Source: Streptomyces ambofaciens ATCC 23877 (GTDB taxonomy: Bacteria; Actinomycetota; Actinomycetes; Streptomycetales; Streptomycetaceae). From it: DNA of 64,000 nt. The stretch lies in the NCBI RefSeq assembly GCF_001267885.1, contig NZ_CP012382.1, forward strand, positions 1,240,001-1,304,000, written 5' to 3'. Positions 1 to 8,001 of this stretch are shown here, in pieces. Position 1 is the first letter of the stretch. The number at the start of each line of letters is the position of its first letter. The notes below the pieces were generated by a model. It did not search any database, was not told the DNA's origin, and saw only the letters and a program-made list of their open reading frames with translations. A program made the position numbers and the translations under genes.

Positions 1-1108
1 CGAGCGCCACCTCGATCGCGAAGGAGCCCGGCGCCTCGCCCGGCGCCCGCATGAAGGTCGGGGACGGCACGTCGAGCCGTACGACGTGGTTGGCCGTACG
101 GTGGGCCTCGGCGTCGTACATCACCCTGGCGACACCGGCGCCGGGCTCGACGAACTCGTAGACGGTCGACGTCTGGTTCAGGGAACGGTGCTCCAGGGCG
201 CGCAGCCGGCCGTCGGCGTCGGCACCGAGCCGTACGCGCTGGGTGGTGGGGCTGCGGTAGCCGGCCAGCGAGAACATCTGACGCCTCGTCATCACCACCC
301 GCACCGGTCGCTCCAGGAGGGTCGCCGCCATGACCGCGGACACCTGGTGGGCGCGCAGGCCCTTGCTGCCGAAGCCGCCGCCGATGTGCTCGGAGCGCAC
401 CCGCACCGCGGACTCGTCGAGGGAGAACATCTTCGCCAGCTCGCCCTGGACCCAGGTGGTGCCCTGGTTGGAGTCGACCACCTCCAGCCGGCCGCCGTCC
501 CACAGGGCCGTGGCCGCGTGCGGCTCCATCATGCTGTGGTGCTCTTCGGGAGTCGTGTACTCCTCGTCGACCACGACGGTGGAGGCGGCGAGCCCGGCCG
601 CCAGGTCGCCCTTCTCGGTCTCCGCCGGCATGTGCCCCTCTGCCGGGTAGGCGTCGGGGTGGTCCGCGGTGAGCGCGGTGTCGTGCGGCTCCGTGTCGTA
701 CGTGACGGCGAGGGCCTCGGCGGCCTCCCGCGCCTCCTCGGGCGTCTCGGCGACGACCAGGGCGACGGGCCAGCCCGCGTGCGGTACCCGCTCGTCCTGG
801 AAGACGGCGGCGGTCGGGTCCGGCGGGATGCCCAGCATGCCGATGTAGTCGGTGTCGACGCGCGGGGCGTTGCCGTGGTGCAGGACGGTGAGGACGCCCG
901 GCATGCCGAGGACGGCGTCGGTGTCGATGGAGCGGATGCGGCCGCGGGCGACGGTGGACAGCACCAGCCAGCCGTGCGCGAGGTCGGCGAAGGGGATCTC
1001 GCCGGCGTAGCGGGCCGCTCCGGTGACCTTGTCGCGGCCCTCCACGCGCGTGTGCGAGGTGCCGACGGCGCCCTTGACCGTCGTACGGCCGGTGGTGACG
1101 GTGGTCAT
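1..1108 (-). CDS. Molybdopterin-binding large subunit of a xanthine/aldehyde dehydrogenase (3' part missing)
   Basis: This is the catalytic molybdenum-cofactor subunit of a three-subunit hydroxylase of the xanthine/aldehyde oxidase family. Only the N-terminal ~369 residues are inside the window; the gene runs off the left edge. Visible family features are the opening GAVGTSHTRVEGRDKVTGAARYAGEI-type segment, the HHSMMEPHAA motif, the IGGGFGSKG molybdopterin contact near residue 245, and FMRAPGEAPGSFAIE at the edge. The ATG at 1106-1108 overlaps the stop of the FAD subunit by 4 bases (ATGA), so the two are translationally coupled. Gene order (FeS, FAD, Mo) and the FAD subunit's extra cysteines point to the PaoABC/YagTSR subgroup, which oxidises aromatic aldehydes. 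The substrate is inferred, not shown. Confidence 0.93.
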   Translation of the reverse strand, partial: MTTVTTGRTTVKGAVGTSHTRVEGRDKVTGAARYAGEIPFADLAHGWLVLSTVARGRIRSIDTDAVLGMPGVLTVLHHGNAPRVDTDYIGMLGIPPDPTAAVFQDERVPHAGWPVALVVAETPEEAREAAEALAVTYDTEPHDTALTADHPDAYPAEGHMPAETEKGDLAAGLAASTVVVDEEYTTPEEHHSMMEPHAATALWDGGRLEVVDSNQGTTWVQGELAKMFSLDESAVRVRSEHIGGGFGSKGLRAHQVSAVMAATLLERPVRVVMTRRQMFSLAGYRSPTTQRVRLGADADGRLRALEHRSLNQTSTVYEFVEPGAGVARVMYDAEAHRTANHVVRLDVPSPTFMRAPGEAPGSFAIEVAL

Positions 1109-2097
1109 CGGGCGGCCTCCTCGGTGAGTTCGGTCAGCACGGCCACCACGAGGTTGCGCATCAGGGTCACCTTGTATCCGTTGTCGGGCAGCGGCCTGGC
1201 GGCCGCGAGTTCGGCGTCCGCGGCGGCGGCGAAGGTCGCGCCGTCGGCCGGCGCGCCGATCAGCACGTCCTCGGCGGCGCGGGCCCGCCAGGGCCGGGAG
1301 GCGACCGCTCCGAGGGCCAGCCGTGCGTCGCGTACGACGCCGTCCTCGACGTCGAGCGCGGCGGCCACCGAGCCGATCGCGAAGGCGTACGAGGCGCGCT
1401 CGCGCACCTTGCGGTAGCGGGAGCGGGCGGCGACCGGGGCGGCCGGCAGGGTCACGCCGGTGATCAGCGCCCCGGGCGGCAGGGCGGTCTCGCGGTGCGG
1501 GGTGTCACCGACGGGGAGGTAGAAGTCGGCGAGCGGCGACTCGCCCGGCCCGTCGGGGGTCTCGTAGGAGACGACCGCGTCGAAGGCGGCGAGGGCCACG
1601 CCCATGTCCGAGGGGTGCACGGCCACGCAGTGGTCGGAGGCGCCGAGAATGGCGTGGTTGTGGTGCTCGCCGGTGACGGCGGGGCAACCGCTGCCCGGCA
1701 CGCGCTTGTTGCACGGCTTGCTCACGTCGGTGAAGTAGCCGCAGCGGGTGCGCTGGAGCAGGTTGCCGCCGACGGTGGCCATGTTGCGCAGCTGACCGGA
1801 GGCTCCGGCCAGCACCGCCTGGGTCAACGCCGGGTATCGGCGGCGCACTTCGAGGTGGGCGGCGAGGTCGCTGTTGGTGACGGTCGCGCCGATGCGCAGG
1901 CCGCCGTCGGCGGTCGGACCGATGCCGTCCAGGGGGAGGTCGCGGACGTCGACGAGCCGGGCGGGGCGCTCGACGCCGGTCTTCATCAGGTCGACGAGAT
2001 TGGTGCCGCCGCCGAGGAAACGGGCGTCCGGGTCGGCGGCGAGCAGTGCCACCGCGCCGGACACGTCGTCGGCGCGCTGGTAGCCGAACTCCCTCAT
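1105..2097 (-). CDS. FAD-binding subunit of PaoB-type molybdenum hydroxylase
   Basis: This 330-residue protein is the medium subunit that passes electrons from the iron-sulfur centres to FAD. The FAD-binding GGGTNLVDLMK motif is at residues 29-39 and a second glycine-rich segment, TVGGNLLQRTR, at 108-118. It carries cysteines at 119, 129, 138 and 157 in the arrangement RTRC..., PCN, SGCPA and DHCVA. Ordinary XdhB proteins lack this set. It matches the additional [4Fe-4S] insertion known from E. coli PaoB and 4-hydroxybenzoyl-CoA reductase. This favours an aldehyde oxidoreductase over a plain xanthine dehydrogenase. It overlaps its neighbours by 4 bases on both sides, within a three-gene operon. 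Confidence 0.93.
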   Translation of the reverse strand: MREFGYQRADDVSGAVALLAADPDARFLGGGTNLVDLMKTGVERPARLVDVRDLPLDGIGPTADGGLRIGATVTNSDLAAHLEVRRRYPALTQAVLAGASGQLRNMATVGGNLLQRTRCGYFTDVSKPCNKRVPGSGCPAVTGEHHNHAILGASDHCVAVHPSDMGVALAAFDAVVSYETPDGPGESPLADFYLPVGDTPHRETALPPGALITGVTLPAAPVAARSRYRKVRERASYAFAIGSVAAALDVEDGVVRDARLALGAVASRPWRARAAEDVLIGAPADGATFAAAADAELAAARPLPDNGYKVTLMRNLVVAVLTELTEEAAR

Positions 2098-2693
2098 GCC
2101 GCCGCCCCCTTGGCGGAGCCGTCGCGGGCGCCGTCGCCGTCATGGGCCGTCGCGTCGTGGGCCTCGGCCGCGCGGGCGACCGCCTCGACGATGGAGACGT
2201 AGGCACCGCAGCGGCACAGGTTCCCACTCATGCGCTCGCGGATCTCGTCCGGTGTCAGGGGTGGTGGTCCGGCCTCGGGGCGGACGTCCTCGGTGGCGGC
2301 GCTGGGCCAGCCGGCCGCGTGCTCCTCGATGACGGCGACGGCCGAACATATCTGGCCGGGTGTGCAGTAGCCGCACTGGTAGCCGTCGAGGTCGAGGAAG
2401 GCCTGCTGCACCGGGTGCAGCCGGTCGCCCTCGGCCATGCCCTCGATGGTGGTGATCTCCCGCCCCTCGGCGGCGACGGCGAGATTCAGGCAGGAGACGG
2501 CGCGGCGCCCGTCGACCAGGACGGTGCAGGCGCCGCACTGTCCCTGGTCGCAGCCCTTCTTGGTGCCGGTGAGGTCGAGGCGCTCGCGCAGGGCGTCGAG
2601 CAGGGTGGTGCGGTGGTCGACGGTCAGCTGGTGCTTCTCGCCGTTGATGTTCAGGACGACGGCGCTGGACGTCGACGAGGGCGCTGGGGCCAT
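2094..2693 (-). CDS. 2Fe-2S subunit of molybdenum hydroxylase
   Basis: This 199-residue small subunit holds two [2Fe-2S] clusters. The plant-ferredoxin-type cluster uses C48, C53, C56 and C68 (KGCDQGQCGAC...SCL). The second, helical-domain cluster uses C107, C110, C160 and C162 (QCGYCTPG and NLCRCG). E. coli PaoA begins with a Tat signal for periplasmic export. Here the N terminus (MAPAPSSTSS) has no twin arginine, so the complex is predicted to be cytoplasmic. An unusual ~25-residue Pro/Glu-rich insert lies between the two halves of the C-terminal domain (about residues 128-150). It is the first gene of the operon, 180 bp from the tandem TetR operators. Confidence 0.94.
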   Translation of the reverse strand: MAPAPSSTSSAVVLNINGEKHQLTVDHRTTLLDALRERLDLTGTKKGCDQGQCGACTVLVDGRRAVSCLNLAVAAEGREITTIEGMAEGDRLHPVQQAFLDLDGYQCGYCTPGQICSAVAVIEEHAAGWPSAATEDVRPEAGPPPLTPDEIRERMSGNLCRCGAYVSIVEAVARAAEAHDATAHDGDGARDGSAKGAAA

Positions 2694-2872
2694 GATCAGC
2701 CTTCTTCGTGTCTGTTGACTGCGTCTGGTGACTGGGTCCGGTGACTGTGGGCTGTCGGCTGTGTCGGCTGTGTCGGGTGGCAGAGGATGGGGGTGCAGGC
2801 GGCGGATTCGCCCGTATGTGAGCGCACCTGCGGGTTACGCCGGCCCGTTCCGCCGCTATCGTGGCAGGCAAC

Positions 2873-2915
2873 CGGACAGCTGTCCGCTCACGAGAACGTA
2901 ACGGACAGTTGTCCG
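2873..2915. promoter_or_regulatory. Tandem palindromic operators for the divergent TetR regulator
   Basis: There are two 14-bp palindromes, CGGACAGCTGTCCG at 2873-2886 (perfect) and CGGACAGTTGTCCG at 2902-2915 (one central mismatch), 29 bp apart centre to centre. Both lie between the molybdenum hydroxylase operon and the tetR gene. The second ends 23 bp before the tetR start, so binding there would also give autorepression. Assigning them to this TetR protein is inference from position and symmetry. Confidence 0.8.
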
Positions 2916-2938
2916 CTTAGCAAGGACGGTATTCGGCC

Positions 2939-3550
2939 ATGACCGTGGAAGGAGGAGGAGTGCCTCACCCGGACCGGGACAAGAAGGACGCTCCCCTGCG
3001 CTCGGACGCCCAGCGCAACCGCGAGCGCATCCTGGAAGTGGCCAGGGAGGAACTGACGCGCTGCGCGAACGCGCCGTTGAGCGCCATCGCCAGGAAGGCG
3101 GGCGTGGGACAGGGCACCTTCTACCGCAACTTCCCGCACCGCGAGGCGCTCGTCCTGGAGATCTACCGCTACGAGATGCAGCAGGTGGCCGACGCCGCGC
3201 GACAGCTGCTGGCCACCCGGGGCCCCGAACACGCCCTACGTGAGTGGATGGACCGCCTGGCCCGGTTCGCCATGACCAAGGCCGGGCTGGCGGACGCGAT
3301 CCGGCTGGTCACCAGCGCGCCCGGCGGACCGGCGAAGCCGGGCCCCACGCCCGTGATGGAGGCCGCCGAGCTCCTGCTGCGCGCGGGCGAGGACGCCGGG
3401 GCCATCCGCCCCGGCGTCACGGCGGACGACTTCCTCCTCGCCATCGGCGGTCTCTGGCAGGTCGATCCGCGCGAGGACTGGCAGCCGAGGGTCACCCGGC
3501 TCCTGGACCTGGTGATGGACGGACTGCGCGCGGGGGCGCCCGGCCGGTGA
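2939..3550 (+). CDS. TetR family transcriptional regulator
   Basis: This 203-residue repressor has an N-terminal TetR helix-turn-helix (about residues 22-65: RNRERILEVAREEL, then SAIARKAGVGQGTFYRNFPHREAL) and a TetR_C-type ligand domain. It is divergent from the molybdenum hydroxylase operon, with paired palindromes between them, and is the likely repressor of that operon. The ATG at 2939 has no obvious Shine-Dalgarno sequence. An in-frame GTG at 2960 sits 4 bases after GGAAGGAGG and may be the true start, which would shorten the protein by 7 residues. Either start leaves the DNA-binding domain intact. The ligand is unknown; an aromatic aldehyde or purine would fit the neighbours. Confidence 0.93.
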   Translation: MTVEGGGVPHPDRDKKDAPLRSDAQRNRERILEVAREELTRCANAPLSAIARKAGVGQGTFYRNFPHREALVLEIYRYEMQQVADAARQLLATRGPEHALREWMDRLARFAMTKAGLADAIRLVTSAPGGPAKPGPTPVMEAAELLLRAGEDAGAIRPGVTADDFLLAIGGLWQVDPREDWQPRVTRLLDLVMDGLRAGAPGR

Positions 3551-3591
3551 CCGCTCCGACCGGTGACCGCGTCCGCCGGTGACCACTCCGC
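3544..3591. repeat. 16-bp tandem repeat, 3 copies
   Basis: Three imperfect copies of CCGGTGACCGCTCCGA begin at 3544, 3560 and 3576. The array starts inside the last codons of the TetR gene and runs into the gap between the convergent tetR and response-regulator genes. No function is evident. Confidence 0.75.
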
Positions 3592-3603
3592 CCGCGGTCG
3601 GCC

Positions 3604-3694
3604 GTGCCGTTCAACCGTGCTGTTCCGCCGTCCTGTTCCGCCGTGCCGTTCCGCCGTCCTGTTCAACCGTGCCGTTCCTCCGTGCCGTTCGGCC
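3604..3694. repeat. 13-bp tandem repeat, 7 copies
   Basis: Seven imperfect copies of GTGCCGTTCCGCC lie end to end between convergent genes. They alternate GTGCCG / GTCCTG and CCGCC / CAACC variants. Thirteen is not a multiple of three, so the array is not a conserved coding repeat. Together with the preceding 16-bp array it fills almost all of the 162-bp gap. Confidence 0.85.
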
Positions 3695-3712
3695 GGCGTT
3701 CCCGCTGTCCGG

Positions 3713-4516
3713 TCATCCCTCCCGCGGGTGAGGACGGGTCGCGCCGCCGGCCGTGCCGAGCCCCGTCGGGCGCCCCCGGAAGCGGTAGCGGCGTTCCGGC
3801 CGTCCCGCCACGCCGTACCGCAGGGAGACCTCCGCGGTGCCGACGGTGTGGAAGTACTCCAGGTAGCGGCGGGCACTGACCCGGGACACCCCGGTCAGTG
3901 CCGCGCACTCGCTGGCGGACAGGGTGCCGTCGGCCCCGCGCAGGGTCCGTTCGACCAGCTCGGCGGTCTCCACGCTCATGCCCTTGGGCAACGCCGGCAC
4001 CGCGGCGGCCGGTGCCGATCCGGCCAGTACGCGGTCGACGTCGGCCTGACTGCGGACCACCGCGCCGAGGAGCCGGCCCCGCTGGGCGGCGTAGCGCTCC
4101 AGCCGGACCCGCAGGTCCTCGAACTCGAAGGGTTTGAGCAGGTAGTCGACCACGCCGTGCCGGACGGCGCCGCGCACCGCGTCCGCCTCCCGGGCCGCGC
4201 TGACGACCATGACGTCGCAGTCGTGGCCGGCGGCGCGCAGCCGGGGAATGACGTCGAGGCCGAAGACGTCCGGCAGGTACAGGTCGAGCAGGACGAGGTC
4301 GGGGCGCAGCTCCCCGACGGCGGCGAGGGCCTCCTCGCCGGTGCCGGCCACGCCGACGACCCGGAAGAGGTCGACGCGTTCGACGAAGGCGCGGTGGACG
4401 CGGGCCACCATGAAGTCGTCGTCGACCACGAGCACGCCGATCGCGGCTCCGGCGGCACGGGGCGCCGCTCCCGTCGCGCCGGCCGTGGCGGCGGCCGGGC
4501 CGCTCGTACCCGTCAT
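3713..4516 (-). CDS. Response regulator of CitB/DctR type
   Basis: This 267-residue regulator pairs with the sensor kinase that it overlaps by 4 bases. The receiver domain starts near residue 27 (IGVLVVDDDFMVARVH); the phosphoacceptor is D78 (LVLLDLYLP) and the conserved lysine is K128 (YLLKPF). The C-terminal part (about 175-250) holds a winged-helix-like segment with LSASECAALTGVSRVSARRYLEYF, typical of the citrate/C4-dicarboxylate responsive CitB family. The kinase/regulator pair is divergent from tctCBA, so it most likely activates the tripartite transporter when tricarboxylate or a related acid is sensed. The extra ~25-residue Ala/Gly-rich N terminus is unusual, and an internal start is possible. 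Confidence 0.93.
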   Translation of the reverse strand: MTGTSGPAAATAGATGAAPRAAGAAIGVLVVDDDFMVARVHRAFVERVDLFRVVGVAGTGEEALAAVGELRPDLVLLDLYLPDVFGLDVIPRLRAAGHDCDVMVVSAAREADAVRGAVRHGVVDYLLKPFEFEDLRVRLERYAAQRGRLLGAVVRSQADVDRVLAGSAPAAAVPALPKGMSVETAELVERTLRGADGTLSASECAALTGVSRVSARRYLEYFHTVGTAEVSLRYGVAGRPERRYRFRGRPTGLGTAGGATRPHPREG

Positions 4517-6159
4517 GGTGCTGCTCCTTCCGCCACCGCTCCGGTGAGGTGGCTGACGGTCATGCGTGCGGTGAACATGGCGCCCTCGGGGGTGTTGGCC
4601 ACCGTGATCTCACCGCCGTGACGTTCGCAGACCAGCCGGGTCAGCGCCAGGCCGATGCCGCGCTCACCCTGCCGGGCGGCCTTGGTGGTGAAGCCGTGGG
4701 AGAACACCTCGCGGGCCAGTTCGGGGGCCACCCCGGGCCCGGAGTCACGGACCACGATCTCGACGCTGGAGGCGTCCTGCCGCAGCTCGACCTCCACCCA
4801 GGCCTCGTGGCCGTCACCGGGCACCGCGGCGGCGTCCACGGCGTTGTCGACGAGGTTGCCGACCACGGTGGCCACGTCGGCGGCGTCCTCCGGGGCCAGC
4901 CGGTCGAGCGCCGTGCGGTCCGAGACACGCAGGGCGACCCTGCGCTCGGCCGCGAGGGAGGACTTCGCCGTCAGCAGCGCGGCGACGGCGGTGTCGCGGA
5001 CCCGACGGCTGAGGGTGACGTCCAGGGACTGGCGGCGCCGGCTGAGCGCGCGGATGTAGCGCACGACCTCGTCCTGCTCGCCGATCTCGATGAGCCCGGA
5101 GATGGTGTGCAACTGGTTGGCGAACTCGTGGGCCTGGGCGCGCAGCAGCTCGGAGGTGCTGCGGAAGGAACCGATCTCCCTCTCCAGGCGGGCCAGTTCG
5201 GTGCGGTCGCGCAGGGTGGTGACCGAGCCGAGCGGGCGGCCGTCCTTGGTGACGGTCATGCGGTTCATCACCAGGACCCGGCCGTGGCGGACGACGACCT
5301 CGTCACGTGGTTCCGCCGCGTCGGCGGTGGCGCCGGCCAGGACGTCGCGCAGCCGTCCGTCGATGCCGAGGCCGTCCAGGTTCTGGCCCACGCAGTCCAC
5401 GGGCAGGTCGAGCAGGCGCCGGCCCATCTCGTTGACCAGGGTGAGCCGGTGCTGCGGATCGAGGGCGACCACGCCCTCGGCGATGCCGTAGAGCATGGCC
5501 TCCCGGTGCTCGGCCAGTCCGGCGATCTCGCGCGGTTCGAGGCCGAGGGTCTGCCGTTTGACGCGCCGGGCGAGCAGCCAGGAACCGGCCACTCCGAGGC
5601 CGCTCGCGACGCCGAGGTAGGCCAGCAGGTAGGAGGAGGCGCCGCTCAGCCGCTGCCACACCGTGGGGTCGGCCTCACCGACCATCACCGTGCCCAGGTG
5701 CCGGCCGAGGGTCTGCCGGGTGGCACCGAGCACCGGAACCTGGGCGACCAGCTCCCGGCCGCCCCGCACCGCCAGCGGCCCGGACCAGCCGCGCCCCTCG
5801 GCGGCGCCCTCGCCGCGCGGCAGCCGGCCACCGATCGTCGTGGGGTCGGTGGAGCTGACGACACGGCCGTCGGCGTCGGCCACCGTGACCGAGGTGACCC
5901 CGGACTGGGTCTGAGTGGCGTTCACCAGCGGGGCCAGGGCCTCCTGCGGCACGGGACGCAGAAGCTGGCTGCGGACCAGCGGAGTGGCGGCCAGCTGTTC
6001 GGCCAGGGCGGTGACCCGGCGGCCCTCGACGCGGTTGAAGGTGGCCTCGGACTGGGCGAGCGAGACGGCGGCGACCGCGAGCAGGACCACCACGACGATG
6101 GCGAGCTGGAGGACCAGCATCTCGCCCGCGAGGGTCTGACGGCGGAAGGTGGGGGCCAC
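4513..6159 (-). CDS. Sensor histidine kinase, CitA/DcuS type
   Basis: This 548-residue membrane kinase begins with GTG. Transmembrane segment 1 spans about residues 14-36. The extracytoplasmic sensor (about 37-170) has the CitA/DcuS PAS-like signature VTVADADGRVVSSTDPTTIGG. Transmembrane segment 2 spans about 175-197. A cytoplasmic PAS domain follows (about 220-325), then the H-box HEFANQLHTISG with H344. The ATPase part shows an N-box (VGNLVDNAVDAA), G1 (DSGPGV) and G2 (GERGIGLAL). Family members sense citrate, tricarballylate or C4-dicarboxylates. The divergent tctCBA operon supports the same role here. It is first in a two-gene operon with the response regulator. Confidence 0.93.
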   Translation of the reverse strand: MAPTFRRQTLAGEMLVLQLAIVVVVLLAVAAVSLAQSEATFNRVEGRRVTALAEQLAATPLVRSQLLRPVPQEALAPLVNATQTQSGVTSVTVADADGRVVSSTDPTTIGGRLPRGEGAAEGRGWSGPLAVRGGRELVAQVPVLGATRQTLGRHLGTVMVGEADPTVWQRLSGASSYLLAYLGVASGLGVAGSWLLARRVKRQTLGLEPREIAGLAEHREAMLYGIAEGVVALDPQHRLTLVNEMGRRLLDLPVDCVGQNLDGLGIDGRLRDVLAGATADAAEPRDEVVVRHGRVLVMNRMTVTKDGRPLGSVTTLRDRTELARLEREIGSFRSTSELLRAQAHEFANQLHTISGLIEIGEQDEVVRYIRALSRRRQSLDVTLSRRVRDTAVAALLTAKSSLAAERRVALRVSDRTALDRLAPEDAADVATVVGNLVDNAVDAAAVPGDGHEAWVEVELRQDASSVEIVVRDSGPGVAPELAREVFSHGFTTKAARQGERGIGLALTRLVCERHGGEITVANTPEGAMFTARMTVSHLTGAVAEGAAP

Positions 6160-6468
6160 GGCGGACTCGATCTCGACTGGCGGGCTGGGGCGGGAGGGCG
6201 GGGCGCCCGGCGGGTGCGCCGGGTCGCCATCATGGCGCCCACCTGCGGCGAAGGAAAGGGATGTGTTGTCTTCGCAATGAACCGGCGACCCTCCGGAGAC
6301 GCACCACGAGGGCGCCGGCCCCGCTCCGGCGCGACCGCAAAGACCACAACCTCCCTTGGTTCCGCAAGGAAGACAGCGAGCGGGGGCAGGGGCACCATGT
6401 GGCCCACGTCACCCTCCCCCACAGGGCTCCCCCGTACCGATCTACCCAACCGACAGGTGGTGTCATAC
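6160..6468. other. Divergent regulatory region between kinase and tctC
   Basis: This 309-bp non-coding gap should hold the promoters for both the two-component operon and tctCBA. The central part (about 6255-6300 and 6340-6370) is less GC-rich than its surroundings. I could not pick out a convincing -10/-35 pair or an inverted repeat that I would assign to the response regulator. An open frame from 4549 reads through here, but its upstream part is a shadow of the kinase gene. Confidence 0.5.
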
Positions 6469-7455
6469 GTGCGTCTGCGCACCCCCCTTGCCCTGCTCGG
6501 GGCCGCCGTGCTCGTGCTCGCGGGACCGCCGTTGCTCTCCACGGGCAGCGACGCCGGGACCGGCACACAGATCCCCGGCCTGCGCTTCATGGTCCCCAAC
6601 ACGCCCGGCGGGGGCTACGACATCACCGCCCGCACGGCCGCGAAGAACGCCGAGGACGCCGGGCTGACGCACAACATCGAGGTGTTCAACCTGCCCGGCG
6701 CCGGCGGCACCGTGGGGCTGAGCCGGCTGGTGAGTGAGCACGGCAACGGCAAGCTCGCCATGTCCATGGGGCTCGGCGTCGTCGGCGCCGCCCGCTCCAA
6801 CCACGCGCCCAAGACCCTCGCCGACACCACGCCGATCGCTCGCCTCACCGAGGAGCAGGACGTCGTCGTGGTCGCCAAGGACTCGCCGTACAGGACGATC
6901 GACGAGCTGATCGGTGCCTGGAAGAAGGACCCGGGCAAGATCCCCGTGGGGGGCGGCTCCTCGCCGGGCGGGCCGGACCATCTCGCGCCGATGCTGATGG
7001 CGCAGGCAGCCGGGATCTCCCCCAGGTCGGTCAACTACATCCCCTTCGACGGCGGCGGCGAGCTGCTCGCCTCGATCCTCGGCAACAAGGTCGGCTTCGG
7101 GGTCTCCGGCGTCGGCGAGTACCTGGACCAGATCAAGGCGGGCGAGCTGAGGGTGCTCGCGGTGACCGGCCCGGAGCGGGTCGACGACCTCCGGGAGGCG
7201 CCGACGCTCAAGGAGTCCGGCTACGACGTGGACTTCACCAACTGGCGCGGCATAGTCGCCCCGCCCGGGCTCTCCGACGCGGAGCGCAAGAAGCTGATCC
7301 GGCTGGCCGAGGAGCTGCACGCCTCCCCGGAATGGAAGAAGTCCATGGAGCAGAACGGCTGGGACGACGCCTTCCTCACCGGTGAGAGGTTCGGCGCGTT
7401 CCTGGACGCCCAGGACAAGCGCGTGGTGTCGGTACTGAAGGAGCTGGGACTGTGA
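6469..7455 (+). CDS. tctC: Tripartite tricarboxylate transporter, solute-binding protein (TctC)
   Basis: This secreted binding protein captures the carboxylate substrate for the TctAB membrane pair. From the GTG at 6469 it has 328 residues, with a signal peptide (LRTPLALLGAAVLVLAG) and then the family's binding-loop motif near FMVPNTPGGGYDITAR. The Bug/TctC fold is recognisable through IPVGGGSSPGGPDH, GGGELLASILGNKV and the C-terminal WRGIVAPPGLSD. In-frame GTGs at 6457 and 6460 are alternatives; AGGTGG eight bases before 6469 favours the latter. It overlaps tctB by 4 bases (GTGA). The divergent CitA-type two-component system probably controls it. Substrate is not resolvable from sequence; citrate, tartrate, glutarate and aromatic acids are all known for the family. 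Confidence 0.92.
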   Translation: MRLRTPLALLGAAVLVLAGPPLLSTGSDAGTGTQIPGLRFMVPNTPGGGYDITARTAAKNAEDAGLTHNIEVFNLPGAGGTVGLSRLVSEHGNGKLAMSMGLGVVGAARSNHAPKTLADTTPIARLTEEQDVVVVAKDSPYRTIDELIGAWKKDPGKIPVGGGSSPGGPDHLAPMLMAQAAGISPRSVNYIPFDGGGELLASILGNKVGFGVSGVGEYLDQIKAGELRVLAVTGPERVDDLREAPTLKESGYDVDFTNWRGIVAPPGLSDAERKKLIRLAEELHASPEWKKSMEQNGWDDAFLTGERFGAFLDAQDKRVVSVLKELGL

Positions 7456-8000
7456 CGACGCGGACCGAATCCTCCCCGGGCCCGGACCCGGCGCAGGCGC
7501 CCGAGCGGCGCTCCTGGCTGCGGGACCACTCCGAACTGGGCGTGTGCGTCCTCCTGCTGGCGCTCGGCGCCCTGGTCCTGACCGACGCGCTCACCATGGA
7601 CGTCGACATCACCCAGCGCGGGCCGGTCGGCCCCAAGACCGTCCCGGTCGTGGTCGGCGCCGGCCTGCTGCTGATCGCCGCGCTGCTCGCCGTGGACGTC
7701 CTGCGCGGCGGCCGGGGCGAGGCCGAGGGCGGCGAGGACGTCGACCTGTCCGAACCGGCCGACTGGCGCACGGTGCTGCTGCTCGCCGGGATCTTTCTCG
7801 GCTCGGCCGTGCTCATCGAGCCGGCCGGCTTCCCCGTCGCCGGAGCGCTCCTGTTCTGGGGCGCCGCCTTCGCCCTCGGCAGCCGCCGCTCGGACCGCGA
7901 TCCGCTCATCGCCGCGGTGCTGTCCCTGCTCACCTACGTCGTCTTCGACAAGCTGCTCGGAGTGCCGCTGCCCGGCGGTCCACTGATGGGAGTGCTCTGA
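7452..8000 (+). CDS. tctB: Tripartite tricarboxylate transporter, small membrane subunit (TctB)
   Basis: This 182-residue protein with four predicted transmembrane helices is the small integral membrane subunit of the TTT family. Helices are visible at about residues 27-47, 60-83 ([20 protein letters not shown]), 108-143 and 155-175. It starts with GTG overlapping the tctC stop and ends one base before the tctA start. TctB proteins diverge widely in sequence, so identification rests on topology and on position between TctC and TctA. Confidence 0.9.
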   Translation: MTTRTESSPGPDPAQAPERRSWLRDHSELGVCVLLLALGALVLTDALTMDVDITQRGPVGPKTVPVVVGAGLLLIAALLAVDVLRGGRGEAEGGEDVDLSEPADWRTVLLLAGIFLGSAVLIEPAGFPVAGALLFWGAAFALGSRRSDRDPLIAAVLSLLTYVVFDKLLGVPLPGGPLMGVL

Positions 8001-8001
8001 C

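Noticed and set aside
2704..2780. Repetitive GGTGACTG and TGTCGGCTG motifs upstream of the molybdenum hydroxylase operon
   Set aside because: The copies are short and irregular. I could not define a unit confidently or link it to regulation.
4549..6468. A plus-strand open frame continuous with tctC, suggesting a ~970-residue protein
   Set aside because: The upstream 640 codons are antisense to the sensor kinase. The signal peptide and TctC similarity begin at 6469.
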